DNA of 64,000 bases from assembly GCF_025961225.1 (NCBI RefSeq), contig NZ_JAOQNG010000007.1, positions 756,501-820,500 on the forward strand. Reading direction: 5' to 3'. The notes under the pieces are model-generated. The model saw only the letters and a program-made list of their open reading frames with translations, did not search any database and was not told where the DNA came from. Position 1 is the first letter of the stretch; the number at the start of each line of letters is the position of its first letter. The position numbers and the translations under genes were made by a program. This stretch comes from Azospirillum canadense (GTDB lineage: Bacteria; Pseudomonadota; Alphaproteobacteria; Azospirillales; Azospirillaceae). Of the stretch, positions 1-8,684 are shown in pieces.

Positions 1-822
1 AAAGCTCACGGCCCACCACGGCACGCCGAAGGGTACGGAAGGGTGAAAGACACGCGGCACGAGCACCAAAAACAAAAACAGGCCAAAGTAGAATAACATC
101 GCCGAGAACATATCGATGCTGTGCGTCATGTTCGTATAGGCGAGAAACCCGACCTCGAACGGCGCGATGAGGACCAGCAACACCGGCGTCATCGGCGCCG
201 GCATCGGGTCGAAATGACGAAATCGCGCCGCAATGAGGACAAACAGTGTAACGGCAAAAACACTGCCGATCGCCAAAGCGAAAAGATTCACCTCATACGC
301 CCAATCGAAGGGCATCGTGGCCCCGGTCACCGCAATGTCGAGAGAGGCCACACCCGGTATCAGCAACGGAGGAACAGTGTTGGTTCCGTCCTGCTTCATA
401 GTCAGAAAGCGCTGAATCCCAATGTAGGACAACCCAAGCGTGGTGATGGCGCCGACAATCCAGACCCATTGACCGAAATATTCGTTGTGCGGAGCCACGA
501 CGGCGGAGAGCAACAGCAAGCCAATCGTGATCGTCCCGAAGAAGTTACCCATCACCGGATGGTCGAATTCAGCCATGACAGCCCTGGGATATCGCAGGGT
601 TTTCACGATGTAGGCCACGGCCAGCGCCGCGAACACGCTGATTGCTAGCACGCCAATGGCATCACTGATCAGGGCATGCGCGCCAAAAACCGTGTGCGCC
701 TGACGCCACGCAAGCGAAAGCCCGGCAATTCCCATCACAGATCCGAAAAGATTGACCGGCAACTTTTCAACCGAGGCGGCAGCCTTTCTGGCACCGGCCA
801 GAATACCGGCGGTCGCAACCAT
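1..822 (-). CDS. TDT/SLAC1-TehA family membrane transporter (3' end off window)
   Basis: The frame starts at an ATG at 822, nine bases after a GGGAGG ribosome site, and runs off the left edge without a stop, so 274 residues of a protein normally a little over 300 residues are visible. It is very hydrophobic, with about eight membrane segments (roughly residues 22-38, 50-72, 94-110, 119-134, 151-168, 179-199, 211-229 and 238-256). The N-terminal stretch LPVNLFGSVMGIAGLSLAWR is typical of the tellurite-resistance/dicarboxylate transporter (TDT) and SLAC1 anion-channel family. By family it sits in the inner membrane and moves anions, C4-dicarboxylates or sulfite; the substrate cannot be read from sequence. 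It faces no obvious operon partner inside the window. Confidence 0.8.
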   Translation of the reverse strand, partial: MVATAGILAGARKAAASVEKLPVNLFGSVMGIAGLSLAWRQAHTVFGAHALISDAIGVLAISVFAALAVAYIVKTLRYPRAVMAEFDHPVMGNFFGTITIGLLLLSAVVAPHNEYFGQWVWIVGAITTLGLSYIGIQRFLTMKQDGTNTVPPLLIPGVASLDIAVTGATMPFDWAYEVNLFALAIGSVFAVTLFVLIAARFRHFDPMPAPMTPVLLVLIAPFEVGFLAYTNMTHSIDMFSAMLFYFGLFLFLVLVPRVFHPSVPFGVPWWAVSF

Positions 823-1010
823 CTTGACCTCCCATCCGAATCGACCCCGGGCAAGCCCCAGCCGCCGACAATTCTCCGATGAGCCCTATTAGAGGTTATC
901 GCCTGCACGACAACAACGACGCCAGAACGCCAGTTTCTGCCAATCCGATGCTTCAAACGGCCAAAGGACTTCCCGCGTTGCTTGCTGCGGTGCTGCGGGC
1001 ACGCCGGTGC

Positions 1011-1586
1011 TCAATCGCTCCCTGGCGCGCTATCCGACGCAACCTTCTGGAGCCTTCCTTGGGCCATCCACCGCTTCAGAGAGGGCGAACATGCAACCCT
1101 GAGGTCCGTGTAGGCCTCAACCAGATCGTCGAGGCTGAAGCTGCGGTTGAGTCCGCTGGGGTTTGGCAGAATCCACACGGCAGCACCGCAGAAGCGGGAG
1201 GGTTGTGGTCCCCAACCGACCTTGTTGCCTTCGATCGCCTCGTACGCAGCCTTTCCCAGGAATGCGATGGTCTCGGGGCGGAAGTGCTCCATCTTGGCGC
1301 GGAGCGCCTCTCCGGAGTTGTGGAACTCGTGAAGCTGGAGTTCGCCGGCGCTGCGCGTGGGGCGCGGGACGGCGGCGGTGATGCCGCAACCGAATGCGAG
1401 CAAACGGCGGTCTTCTTCCGCCGGAATCCTCGTGGGCGTGAAGCCGGACAGGTGAAGGACGCGCCAGAAGCGATTGGACGCCGATCCGAAATTGTGGCCG
1501 GAGGCCGCCGCCTGTGTGCTGGGATTTATGCCGCAAAAGACGACCGGAAGGTCCGGGGCCAGAATGTCGACGTATGAGAGGTCCAT
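1011..1586 (-). CDS. mug: G:T/U mismatch-specific DNA glycosylase Mug
   Basis: This 191-residue protein matches Mug, which removes uracil or thymine mispaired with guanine, and ethenocytosine, starting base excision repair in the cytoplasm. The active-site motif GINPS lies at residues 19-23 (GINPG in E. coli, where the Asn activates water), NRFWR follows at 38-42, and the strand-inserting motif NPSGLNRSF lies near residue 143. Length is slightly over the E. coli protein (168), with the extra residues at the C-terminus. The start ATG at 1586 has only a weak ribosome site. It stands alone, 57 bp downstream of the stop of the MFS gene on the same strand. Confidence 0.92.
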   Translation of the reverse strand: MDLSYVDILAPDLPVVFCGINPSTQAAASGHNFGSASNRFWRVLHLSGFTPTRIPAEEDRRLLAFGCGITAAVPRPTRSAGELQLHEFHNSGEALRAKMEHFRPETIAFLGKAAYEAIEGNKVGWGPQPSRFCGAAVWILPNPSGLNRSFSLDDLVEAYTDLRVACSPSLKRWMAQGRLQKVASDSAPGSD

Positions 1587-1643
1587 CGGTGTTTGCCGGA
1601 ATCATTCTGATTGTCGTGACGATTGGCCAATTCCGCGCCCCAT

Positions 1644-3248
1644 TCAAAGCTCGATGCGCGGCGGAGTCATCGGATTGGGCGGTGGACGGCGCAGCAGCAG
1701 CACCAGCAGAGGTGCCAGTGCCAGCACCCAGGCAACGATCCAGAAGCCGTCGATATAGGCGAGCACATAGGCTTCGCGCTGCACGAACCGCCCGGCCGCG
1801 GCGATGCCCTGGCTGTTTTCCAGCCCGAGATTGTTGGCGCGTTGGCCGTAGATGTTCGAGAGCGCGGTCACGATGCGGTCCACGATGTCGGAGCCGGAAC
1901 TCAGATGTTGCCCGATCAGGTTCGAGTAAATCTGCTCCCGCACCCGCAAGAAGGTTTGGATGAAGGCCGTTCCCATCTCGATCCCCAGCAGCCGGGCGGT
2001 CTGGATCGTCGCCGCGATGGCCGCGGCCTGAGGTGGCGTGATGTTCGAGACCGCGAAGGTGATGAGCGACGTGATGCCGATCGCCAAGCCCACCGCCTCG
2101 ACGATCTGGGAAGGGAGAAAGTCGCCGCTCGCCCAGTCGTGAGTCAAGCCCGTGTCCATCCAGCTTCCGATCGCGATCAGGGCAAAGCCGATGCTGAGCA
2201 GGAGACGCGAGTCGATCCGGCGAAGCGCCAGCACCACCAGCGGAACGATCAGGAACTGCGGCAGGGCGATCCAGTTCAGCACGTCGCCGATCTGCAACGC
2301 CCGCAAACCCTGGATGCGCGTCAGATAGTCCGGCAGAACAAAGGCCGTGGCCTGGGAACCGAAGCCGTAGATGCCGATCAGCAGGGCCGGAACGGCGACG
2401 TTCGCCTGGGCCAGCACCGGCAGGTGGATCAGCGGGTGTTTGACGGTCGCCTCGTTGACGAGAAAGGCGGCGACCAGCACGAGGCCACCCGCCAGGCAGC
2501 CGGCGACGACACCGGAATTCAGCCAATCGAGGCGGTTCGCCTGGTCCAGCCCCACATAGATCAGCCCGAAACCCAGGCCGGCGAACATAACGGCGCCCCA
2601 ATCGGTGCGGCGCAGCAGGTCGCGATTGATGCCCTCGCGCGGCACCGCCCACAGGATGATCAGGGCCATGACGGGCGTCAGCACGACGTTCTGCCAGAAA
2701 ATCCACTGCCAATGGCCGGTCTCCGAATACCAGGATTCGAGAGACGCGGCGACGTTTTGGGAGAATACGAAACGGAAGGCGTAGGCGGCGATGCCCCAGA
2801 TCCACCAGCGCGGCGCCAGGCTGCGCAGGATGAAGCCAAGCGCGGCGGGGATGAAGGTGCCAACCGAGAGGCCGCGGACGATCTGCAAGGCGATGATCAC
2901 CTCGCGGTCGGTCGTGAAGGGCAGCAGCAGCGACGACACAGTGAAGATCGCACTGGCCCACAGCAGGAAACGCCGGGTGCCGACGACCAGGCTGAGCCAG
3001 GCCGCGCTCGGCGCGACGACCATTTGGCTGGCGGAGAAGGCCGTCGTCAACCAGGCCCCCTCATCGAAGCCAAGGCCAAGCCCGCCACGAATGTCGGCAA
3101 GGCCGAAGGTGGTGGCCCGCGTGTTCAGCGTCGAGATGAAGGCTCCCAGCAACACCGCCGCAACGCCGGCCAAGGGACGCCGGCAGGGCAATCCGGCCGC
3201 CGCGGGTCTCGGGATGCGGGCTCCCGCTGACTCCGAGGCGACGGTCAT
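1644..3248 (-). CDS. DHA2 (EmrB-type) 14-helix MFS efflux permease
   Basis: A 534-residue protein with the repeated hydrophobic segments and length of the 14-helix DHA2 drug:H+ antiporters. The first helix carries a diverged DHA2 motif (STLNTRATTFGLADIRG), and the following EGAWLTTAF is typical of EmrB relatives. Such permeases work in the inner membrane with an HlyD-type adaptor and an outer-membrane channel to expel drugs, fatty acids or aromatic acids. Its ATG overlaps the stop of the adaptor gene by 4 bp (ATGA, 3245-3248), so the two are translationally coupled. No outer-membrane TolC-like gene is nearby. The substrate is unknown. Confidence 0.88.
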   Translation of the reverse strand: MTVASESAGARIPRPAAAGLPCRRPLAGVAAVLLGAFISTLNTRATTFGLADIRGGLGLGFDEGAWLTTAFSASQMVVAPSAAWLSLVVGTRRFLLWASAIFTVSSLLLPFTTDREVIIALQIVRGLSVGTFIPAALGFILRSLAPRWWIWGIAAYAFRFVFSQNVAASLESWYSETGHWQWIFWQNVVLTPVMALIILWAVPREGINRDLLRRTDWGAVMFAGLGFGLIYVGLDQANRLDWLNSGVVAGCLAGGLVLVAAFLVNEATVKHPLIHLPVLAQANVAVPALLIGIYGFGSQATAFVLPDYLTRIQGLRALQIGDVLNWIALPQFLIVPLVVLALRRIDSRLLLSIGFALIAIGSWMDTGLTHDWASGDFLPSQIVEAVGLAIGITSLITFAVSNITPPQAAAIAATIQTARLLGIEMGTAFIQTFLRVREQIYSNLIGQHLSSGSDIVDRIVTALSNIYGQRANNLGLENSQGIAAAGRFVQREAYVLAYIDGFWIVAWVLALAPLLVLLLRRPPPNPMTPPRIEL

Positions 3249-4411
3249 GGCGCCACCGGCGCGCTGTCGGTCAGGATCGTCGCGATCGCCGACATGCCGG
3301 GACGCAGTCGGCCGGCGAGCGGGCTTCCGGGATCGAGCCGGATCTTGACCGGAATGCGCTGCACGACCTTGGTGAAGTTGCCGGTGGCGTTGTCCGGCGG
3401 CAGCAGGCTGAACTGCGATCCGCTGGCCGGGGCGACGCTGTCGACACGACCGGTGACGACCGTTCCGGGGAAGGTGTCGATGGTGACTTCCGCCTTCTGG
3501 CCGATCGCCACGCGGGTCAGTTGGGTTTCCTTGTAGTTCGCATTCACCCAGACATTGTCCAGCGGGACCACGGCGATGACCTGGGTGCCGGGACGCAGAT
3601 ATTGTCCCGCGCGAACGCCGCGCTCGCCCACCATGCCTTCCACCGGCGCGACGATCCGGGTGTAACCGAGATTGGTCCTGGCAAGTTCGAGCGCAGCTTT
3701 CTTGGCCTTGGCGTCGGCCCGGAGTTGCTCTTCCTGGGTATCAAGCACACCCATCTGCCGGCGCTGGCCTTCAAGTTCGGCCTCGTTGCGCGCGAGGATG
3801 GCCTCGAAGCGCTTCTCGTCGGCAAGGGCCTGCTCCACCTTCTGGGCTGTGCCGTAGGTGGTCCCCAGCAAGGTTTTCTGGCGGCTCAGCTCCAATCGGG
3901 TGCGGTCGACATCGGCGCGGGTCGTGTCGATGACGCTTTGGGCCTGATCGATCTCGGCGTGTTGCAGGGCCTTGCGCGCCTTCAGATTCCGAATGGCCGC
4001 ATCCGCGCCCAGCACATCCGCCTCGGCCTGGTCGACCCGCGCCTGGTAATCCTGGTCGTCGATCTCGACCAGCAGGTCTCCGGCCTTGACGAGCTGGAAG
4101 TCGGCCACGGCCACGCGGCGGACATAGCCTTCGACGTGGGCGCTGAGGGGGGTGATGTCGCTGCGCACATAAGCGTTGTCCGTGGTCTGGCGGCTCGCCT
4201 GACCGACCCAGACATCCCAGCGCGTGATGAACAGCGCGACGATGCCACCCGTGATGACGAGGATCGCCAACCGAAGAAGCCAGGCCCCCACCCGATGCCG
4301 CGGCTCGGCCGATCTCGTGCCGGGGCCGCGATCGGTGGCGGGCGGCGGTTGCCCGGAAACAACCGGCGGTCCGGAAGGAAGTGGATCCGTGGTTGGTGAC
4401 TGAACGTCCAT
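3245..4411 (-). CDS. HlyD/EmrA family periplasmic adaptor subunit
   Basis: A 388-residue membrane-fusion protein. A proline- and glycine-rich cytoplasmic tail of about 45 residues precedes one membrane helix (around 46-66), then a biotinyl-lipoyl-like domain with the EmrA signature TTDNAYVRSDITPLSAHVEG, a long coiled-coil hairpin (about 120-240) and a beta-barrel domain containing VWVNANYKE. It links the EmrB-type permease encoded immediately downstream to an outer-membrane channel. The two genes form an operon with a 4-bp overlap. The region upstream holds no clear regulator, but a TetR gene and a second efflux pair follow about 1 kb away. Confidence 0.9.
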   Translation of the reverse strand: MDVQSPTTDPLPSGPPVVSGQPPPATDRGPGTRSAEPRHRVGAWLLRLAILVITGGIVALFITRWDVWVGQASRQTTDNAYVRSDITPLSAHVEGYVRRVAVADFQLVKAGDLLVEIDDQDYQARVDQAEADVLGADAAIRNLKARKALQHAEIDQAQSVIDTTRADVDRTRLELSRQKTLLGTTYGTAQKVEQALADEKRFEAILARNEAELEGQRRQMGVLDTQEEQLRADAKAKKAALELARTNLGYTRIVAPVEGMVGERGVRAGQYLRPGTQVIAVVPLDNVWVNANYKETQLTRVAIGQKAEVTIDTFPGTVVTGRVDSVAPASGSQFSLLPPDNATGNFTKVVQRIPVKIRLDPGSPLAGRLRPGMSAIATILTDSAPVAP

Positions 4412-4744
4412 CCGAACCCTCCGTTGCGAGGTTCATCGTGGCGCCGTACCAGGGTCGAGCCGCGAACCAAATCCTTGCCGTAGCAGAAGCGCGGGGCGGC
4501 CATGGCGGTCAGCAAGATCGCATCGGCCAGATATATGGCCCAAACGCGGTTTACGGCCACCGCCAAACCGACCGTCCGCCGGGCGGGTTGCCCATGGTTG
4601 CGCGCGGCGCGTGACAGGACGACCTGCCGATCCCGACCCGCCGGTCTCGCCGGGCTCATGTCAGGCACCCATCTTGGACCGGTAGGCTTGTCGAGGCTCC
4701 CCCTCGCCAGGACGGGGTTCGCGACCGGAAACCGGAGCAGCAGG
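4412..4744. other. Intergenic region with no supported gene
   Basis: This 333-bp gap separates the divergent adaptor gene and the small NTF2-like gene, so it must hold promoters for both. I find no frame with convincing coding character, no RNA gene and no strong hairpin. An AT-rich stretch near 4535-4545 could be a minus-strand -10 region for the efflux pair, but no -35 partner is visible. Confidence 0.4.
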
Positions 4745-5125
4745 ATGGACGAGGATGAGATTCGAGAGGCATTGAACCGCCATTGGGCAGCCTCGGACGC
4801 AAACGACTTCGAGGTTGAGCACGACATATACCGGGAGGATGCGCTGCTCGAATACCCGCAGTCGGGCGAACGGATCAGGGGCCGGCGCAACATACAGGCC
4901 TCGCGCGCCGCGCAGCCGAATTCAAAGCGTTTCAAGGTGCGCCGCATCGTCGGCGCGGGCGACCTGTGGGTCACGGAATTCATCCTGGAATATGATGGCC
5001 GCCCGTCCTATTCGGTGAGCGTCATGGAGTTTGCGGACGGCAAGGTGGCCCGTGAGACCCAGTACTTCGCGGACCCGTTCGAGCCCGGACCTTCGCGCGC
5101 GCGTTGGGTTGAGCGCACGGCGTAA
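4745..5125 (+). CDS. Small NTF2/SnoaL-like fold protein
   Basis: The 126-residue product has the size and pattern of SnoaL-like NTF2-fold proteins: an N-terminal helix, HWAASDANDFEVEHDIYRED with an acidic pair, ALLEYPQSGERIRGRRNI, and a C-terminal sheet ending MEFADGKVARETQYFADPFE. Members include small isomerases, hydrolases and ligand-binding proteins; no specific reaction can be assigned. The frame extends upstream to 4502, but the ATG at 4745 begins the conserved fold and follows a GGAG about a dozen bases before it. It stands alone, convergent with the TetR gene. Confidence 0.8.
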   Translation: MDEDEIREALNRHWAASDANDFEVEHDIYREDALLEYPQSGERIRGRRNIQASRAAQPNSKRFKVRRIVGAGDLWVTEFILEYDGRPSYSVSVMEFADGKVARETQYFADPFEPGPSRARWVERTA

Positions 5126-5180
5126 AACCGGCAAGGCAGGGCCGCGCCCGTGTGGGGATCGGTTGGTGTGATGGGCATGG

Positions 5181-5822
5181 TCAGCCCGCATTGGCCGATA
5201 CTCCGCAGATGACGCCCACCGCCTTGCGCGCGGTCTCCGTGAGTTCGGCACGGGGCGCACCGGCACGGGCGCGGATCGCGAGGGAGTGAAGCAGGGCGGA
5301 TGCCAACACCGCGAGCGCCGCGGGATCGGCATCGCCGTTCAGTTCTCCTTTCTCGCGCGCCAAGCGGAAACGCGCTTCGAAATCGGCATCGAGGGCACGG
5401 AGTCCGTCCGCGAGAAGGCTTCGGATTTCAGGATCGTCGACCGCCTCGGTGGTGGCGGTTCCGACCGCGAAGCAGCCGCGCGGCAGGGCGACGCCCGAAT
5501 AGTAAAGCGCCAGCTGCCCCTCATAGGCGCGCATCAGGGCCTCGCCCAAGGTCCCGTCGCCGTCCGCCAGCGCATCGCGCAGGGCGGTAAGGCTGAGCTG
5601 CCAATACGACGCGAGCGCCTTGAGGTAGAGCGCGTGCTTGTCGCCGAACGCCGCGTAGAGGCTCGGCCGGTTCATGCCGGTCGCGGCGCTGATCTCGTCG
5701 AGCGACGTGCAGGAATATCCGCTTTTCCAGAACTTGTCCGTTGCCCGTTGCAACGCTTCGTCCGGGTCATAGGCGCGCGGCCGGCCTCGGCCCTTCGGCC
5801 CTGGAGGTGTGTTTTGTACCAT
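5181..5822 (-). CDS. TetR/AcrR family repressor of the adjacent efflux operon
   Basis: A 213-residue TetR protein. The helix-turn-helix spans about residues 20-65, with the recognition region TSLDEISAATGMNRPSLYAA followed by FGDKHALYLKAL. The C-terminal part is the helical ligand-binding and dimer domain with the usual low conservation. It is divergently transcribed from an EmrAB-like operon, and the shared control region contains two TTTGTAC-type inverted repeats, one covering its own start codon and one covering the efflux promoter. This strongly suggests self-repression plus repression of the pump, relieved by a pump substrate. Ligand unknown. Confidence 0.9.
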   Translation of the reverse strand: MVQNTPPGPKGRGRPRAYDPDEALQRATDKFWKSGYSCTSLDEISAATGMNRPSLYAAFGDKHALYLKALASYWQLSLTALRDALADGDGTLGEALMRAYEGQLALYYSGVALPRGCFAVGTATTEAVDDPEIRSLLADGLRALDADFEARFRLAREKGELNGDADPAALAVLASALLHSLAIRARAGAPRAELTETARKAVGVICGVSANAG

Positions 5823-5832
5823 GTCGCATAAA
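5813..5832. promoter_or_regulatory. Second (imperfect) TetR operator over the tetR start
   Basis: TTTGTAC, a 6-base spacer, then GCATAAA: five of seven positions of the right arm match the inverse of the left arm, with the same 7-6-7 geometry as the perfect operator downstream. It covers the start codon of the TetR gene (5820-5822), as expected for an autoregulatory site. Confidence 0.55.
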
Positions 5833-5837
5833 AATCC

Positions 5838-5866
5838 TTGACGGGAAATTCCGCGCGATCATATTT
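5838..5866 (+). promoter_or_regulatory. Sigma-70-like promoter of the second efflux operon
   Basis: A TTGACG -35 element (5838-5843), exactly 17 bases, then ATATTT as -10 (5861-5866). The -10 overlaps the perfect TetR operator. This placement argues that the TTG at 5838 is promoter and not a start codon of the adaptor gene. Confidence 0.6.
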
Positions 5867-5883
5867 GTACGCATCGGTACAAA
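5864..5883. promoter_or_regulatory. Perfect TetR-type operator
   Basis: TTTGTAC-GCATCG-GTACAAA is a perfect inverted repeat of 7-bp arms with a 6-bp spacer. It overlaps the end of the efflux -10 element and lies before the adaptor start at 5907, so a bound TetR dimer would block transcription. Its centre is 51 bp from that of the imperfect copy at 5813-5832. Confidence 0.75.
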
Positions 5884-5906
5884 ATTCAACGGCCATGAGG
5901 CCCACC

Positions 5907-7109
5907 ATGCAGTCCGATGTCGCATCAACCGTCGGCCCGATGACGTCCGACAGCGCAGTCCACGACGTCGATGGGACGCGGCTCGCCGAACTCGGATCCG
6001 AGTTCAACCGCGCGCTCAACCGTCCTGCGCGCGACGCGGTACCAAAGAGGACGTTGCGGGAGCGCCTTCGCCGCCCGCTGATGATCGCCTTCCCGGTCAT
6101 TCTGGCCGTCGCCGGCGCGGCGTATTGCGTGGCTGAGGAGCCTTACGTCTCGACCGACGACGCCTTCATCCGCGCGGCGAAGGAGTCGATCAACGCCCGG
6201 GTTGCCGGCCAGGTGGTCGAAATCGCCGTCGTGGACAACCAGCGCGTCCGGCGGGGCCAGGTCCTGTTCCGCCTCGATCCCGCGCCGTACGAGATTGCGG
6301 TCGATCATGCCGAGGCGCAGGTCGGCAGCGCGCGGCTTCAGATCGATGCCCTCAAGGCCACCTACCGCCAGCAGCTGGCGGACCTGCAATCCGCCAGGGA
6401 TTCCGCGGATTTCAACGAGCGCGAGTATGGCCGCAAGAAGGCGCTCGTCGCCTCCGATTGGGCGCCGCGCTCGGCCTATGAGCGAGCCCAGACCGACCTC
6501 AAGGTTGCCCGTCAGCGCATCGCGTCGATCGAACAGCAGGTCGCCAACACCGTGGTCGCGTTGAATGGCAATCCCAACATCGACGTCGATCGCCACCCAT
6601 CGGTTCGTGCAGCCAGGGCCCAGCTGAACCGTGCCCAGCTCGACCTGTCCTACGCGACCGTGACGGCTCCCGACGACGGGATCGTGACCAAGGTCGACGA
6701 GTTGCAGGTCGGCGACTTCGTCAATCCCGGCGCCTCCGTGTTCTCGCTTCTGTCGAGCCGGCGCATCTGGATCGAAGCGAATTTCCGGGAGACCGGCCTG
6801 AGCCACATGCGTCCGGGGCAGGAGGCGGACGTCGATGTCGACGTTTATCCGGACCGCACCTTCAAGGCGCACGTCGTCAGCATGAGCCCGGGCACGGGAT
6901 CCGACTTCGCGGTCCTGCCGCCCGAGAACGCGACCGGCAACTGGGTCAAGGTCGTCCAGCGCCTGCCGGTGCGCCTTGAGCTTGACGAGATCGATCCGGA
7001 TCGGCCGCTGTTTTCCGGGATCAGCGCCAACGTGCGGGTCGACACCGGACACCGCGGTGCCTGGGGCCAAAAATTCGTGGGGTGGCGTGCGACGGAGGAC
7101 GCCAAATGA
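5907..7109 (+). CDS. HlyD/EmrA family periplasmic adaptor subunit (TetR-controlled pump)
   Basis: About 400 residues. One membrane helix lies near residues 36-55, followed by the EmrA-type signature EPYVSTDDAFIRAAKESINA, a lipoyl domain, an alpha-helical hairpin (about 110-190), and the beta-barrel stretch RRIWIEANFRETGL. I chose the ATG at 5907 because GAGG sits six bases before it and the longer frame runs back into the promoter. The ATG at 5895 is an alternative. The stop overlaps the permease start. Role: links the inner-membrane MFS pump to an outer-membrane channel. Confidence 0.9.
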   Translation: MQSDVASTVGPMTSDSAVHDVDGTRLAELGSEFNRALNRPARDAVPKRTLRERLRRPLMIAFPVILAVAGAAYCVAEEPYVSTDDAFIRAAKESINARVAGQVVEIAVVDNQRVRRGQVLFRLDPAPYEIAVDHAEAQVGSARLQIDALKATYRQQLADLQSARDSADFNEREYGRKKALVASDWAPRSAYERAQTDLKVARQRIASIEQQVANTVVALNGNPNIDVDRHPSVRAARAQLNRAQLDLSYATVTAPDDGIVTKVDELQVGDFVNPGASVFSLLSSRRIWIEANFRETGLSHMRPGQEADVDVDVYPDRTFKAHVVSMSPGTGSDFAVLPPENATGNWVKVVQRLPVRLELDEIDPDRPLFSGISANVRVDTGHRGAWGQKFVGWRATEDAK

Positions 7110-8602
7110 TGGCCGCACCCACGTCGGGCGCACCGGCCGGAGGCCATCGCGCGATCACGGTCGCGGCGCTGGTGGCGACCTACATGCAGGCGGTCAACAT
7201 CTCGCTGCCCAACGCGGCCTTGCTCCACATCCAGGGCACGCTGTCGATGGCCGACGACGAGGCCGGCTGGGTGTTCTCCTGGTACATTGCGGCGAGCCTC
7301 ATCACCATGCCGATGACGCGCTGGCTCGCGGGCCGCTACGGCCGAAAGACCGTCTATCAGGTCTCGATCGCCGTCTTCGCTCTCGGCCTCATACTCAGCA
7401 CCTATGCGACGACTTCGATGCAATTCGTCGCCACGCGCGTCATCCAGGGTGGTGCCAGCGGCCCCCTCGCCCCGCTGTCGATGGCGATTCTGCTCGACGT
7501 GCTGCCGCCGCCGCGGCACGCCCGCATCAGTCTGGTGTGGACCGTCACGCTGGTGCTGGGCATCGTCAGCGGTCCCGGCATCGGCGGCTGGCTGGGCGAA
7601 CACTATGGCTGGCCCTCGATCTTCCATGCCGGCCTGCCCGTCGCGGGGTTCATCGCCCTGGTGATCGCGCTCTCGCTTCCCGAGAAGAGGAATGAGCGGA
7701 ACCCGCCCTTCGACTTCTTCGGTTTGGCGACCTTCTCACTCGGGATGATCGGCTTGCAGATGATGCTGGATCGCGGCGAGCGCCTGGAGTGGTTCCATTC
7801 GGTCGAGATTTGGGCGGAGGCGATTGCCTCGGTGATGGGCTTCTACCTGTATCTCGTGCACGTGCTGACGACGAAGGATCATTTCCTCAGCAAGGCGCTG
7901 TTCAAGGACCGCAACTTCGTCCTTTCCATGATCATGTACTTCGCGTTCGGCTTCGTCCTGCTGCCGACCATGGCCTTGACGTCGCCGATGCTGGATGAAC
8001 TGCTCGGCTACCCGGCCGACACCACCGGCTACATGACGATCCCGCGCGGCGTCGCGCTCGTGGGGGCGATGCTCCTGGCAGGGCGCGTTCCGGCGCGCGT
8101 CGACAACCGGCTGCTCGTGGTCGGCGGAATGGCCCTCGTCGTCTATGCCAACTGGAGGATGCTCGGCTATTCACCCGCGATGGACTGGTGGCCGGTTGTC
8201 ATGGCGGGCGCGCTCCAGGGCGCCGGTCTCGGCATGCTGATGCCGGCGCTCACCAAGGCGGCGTTCAGCACCCTCGACCCGGCGTTCCGGCCGGAAGGCA
8301 CGGTGCTTTTCAATCTGTCGCGCCTGTATGGCAGCACCATCGGCATCGCGTTGGTCCAGATATTTTTCCACGAGAACACCCAGGCCATGCACGTGGCGTT
8401 GGCAAAGAACCTGACGCCCTTCCGCGACGCCGCGCATGTCACGGAATCGATCGCGGGGCCGGGGCTTGCCGCGCTCAACCACATGGTCACCGGGCAGGCG
8501 GCTTTCGTTGGGGTCATCAGCCAGTTCGAGGTCATGATGATCGCAATGCTGTTCGTGAGCCCGCTTGTCCTGTTTCTCCACAAGCCCCGCCCGGCCAACT
8601 GA
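7106..8602 (+). CDS. DHA2 family MFS efflux permease (TetR-controlled pump)
   Basis: A 498-residue multi-helix permease. The first helix has the DHA2 pattern YMQAVNISLPNAAL, helix 2-3 loop has WLAGRYGRKT (MFS motif A) and helix 5 has the antiporter motif C-like stretch LVLGIVSGPGIGGWLGEHYG. Its ATG overlaps the adaptor stop (AATGA, 7106-7109) after a GGAGGA site, showing translational coupling. With the adaptor and the divergent TetR gene it forms a classic regulated EmrAB-type efflux module. Substrate unknown; the cargo is probably the same ligand that releases the TetR protein. Confidence 0.9.
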   Translation: MMAAPTSGAPAGGHRAITVAALVATYMQAVNISLPNAALLHIQGTLSMADDEAGWVFSWYIAASLITMPMTRWLAGRYGRKTVYQVSIAVFALGLILSTYATTSMQFVATRVIQGGASGPLAPLSMAILLDVLPPPRHARISLVWTVTLVLGIVSGPGIGGWLGEHYGWPSIFHAGLPVAGFIALVIALSLPEKRNERNPPFDFFGLATFSLGMIGLQMMLDRGERLEWFHSVEIWAEAIASVMGFYLYLVHVLTTKDHFLSKALFKDRNFVLSMIMYFAFGFVLLPTMALTSPMLDELLGYPADTTGYMTIPRGVALVGAMLLAGRVPARVDNRLLVVGGMALVVYANWRMLGYSPAMDWWPVVMAGALQGAGLGMLMPALTKAAFSTLDPAFRPEGTVLFNLSRLYGSTIGIALVQIFFHENTQAMHVALAKNLTPFRDAAHVTESIAGPGLAALNHMVTGQAAFVGVISQFEVMMIAMLFVSPLVLFLHKPRPAN

Positions 8603-8684
8603 TGCGGTTTTCTGGCGCGGTTTTGCTCCTTCGAACCCGGCCGCGGCTGACGCGGCCACCAGCCTCCGACAAAGGAGTACAGGC

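Noticed and set aside
121..648. A 175-codon plus-strand frame at the left edge
   Set aside because: Its opposite strand encodes a clear multi-helix TDT-family transporter running off the window; the plus frame is hydrophilic with no motifs.
5838..5906. N-terminal extension of the TetR-controlled adaptor from a TTG at 5838
   Set aside because: The TTG is part of a -35 element and the extension covers the -10 and the TetR operator, so translation must begin later, at 5907 or 5895.
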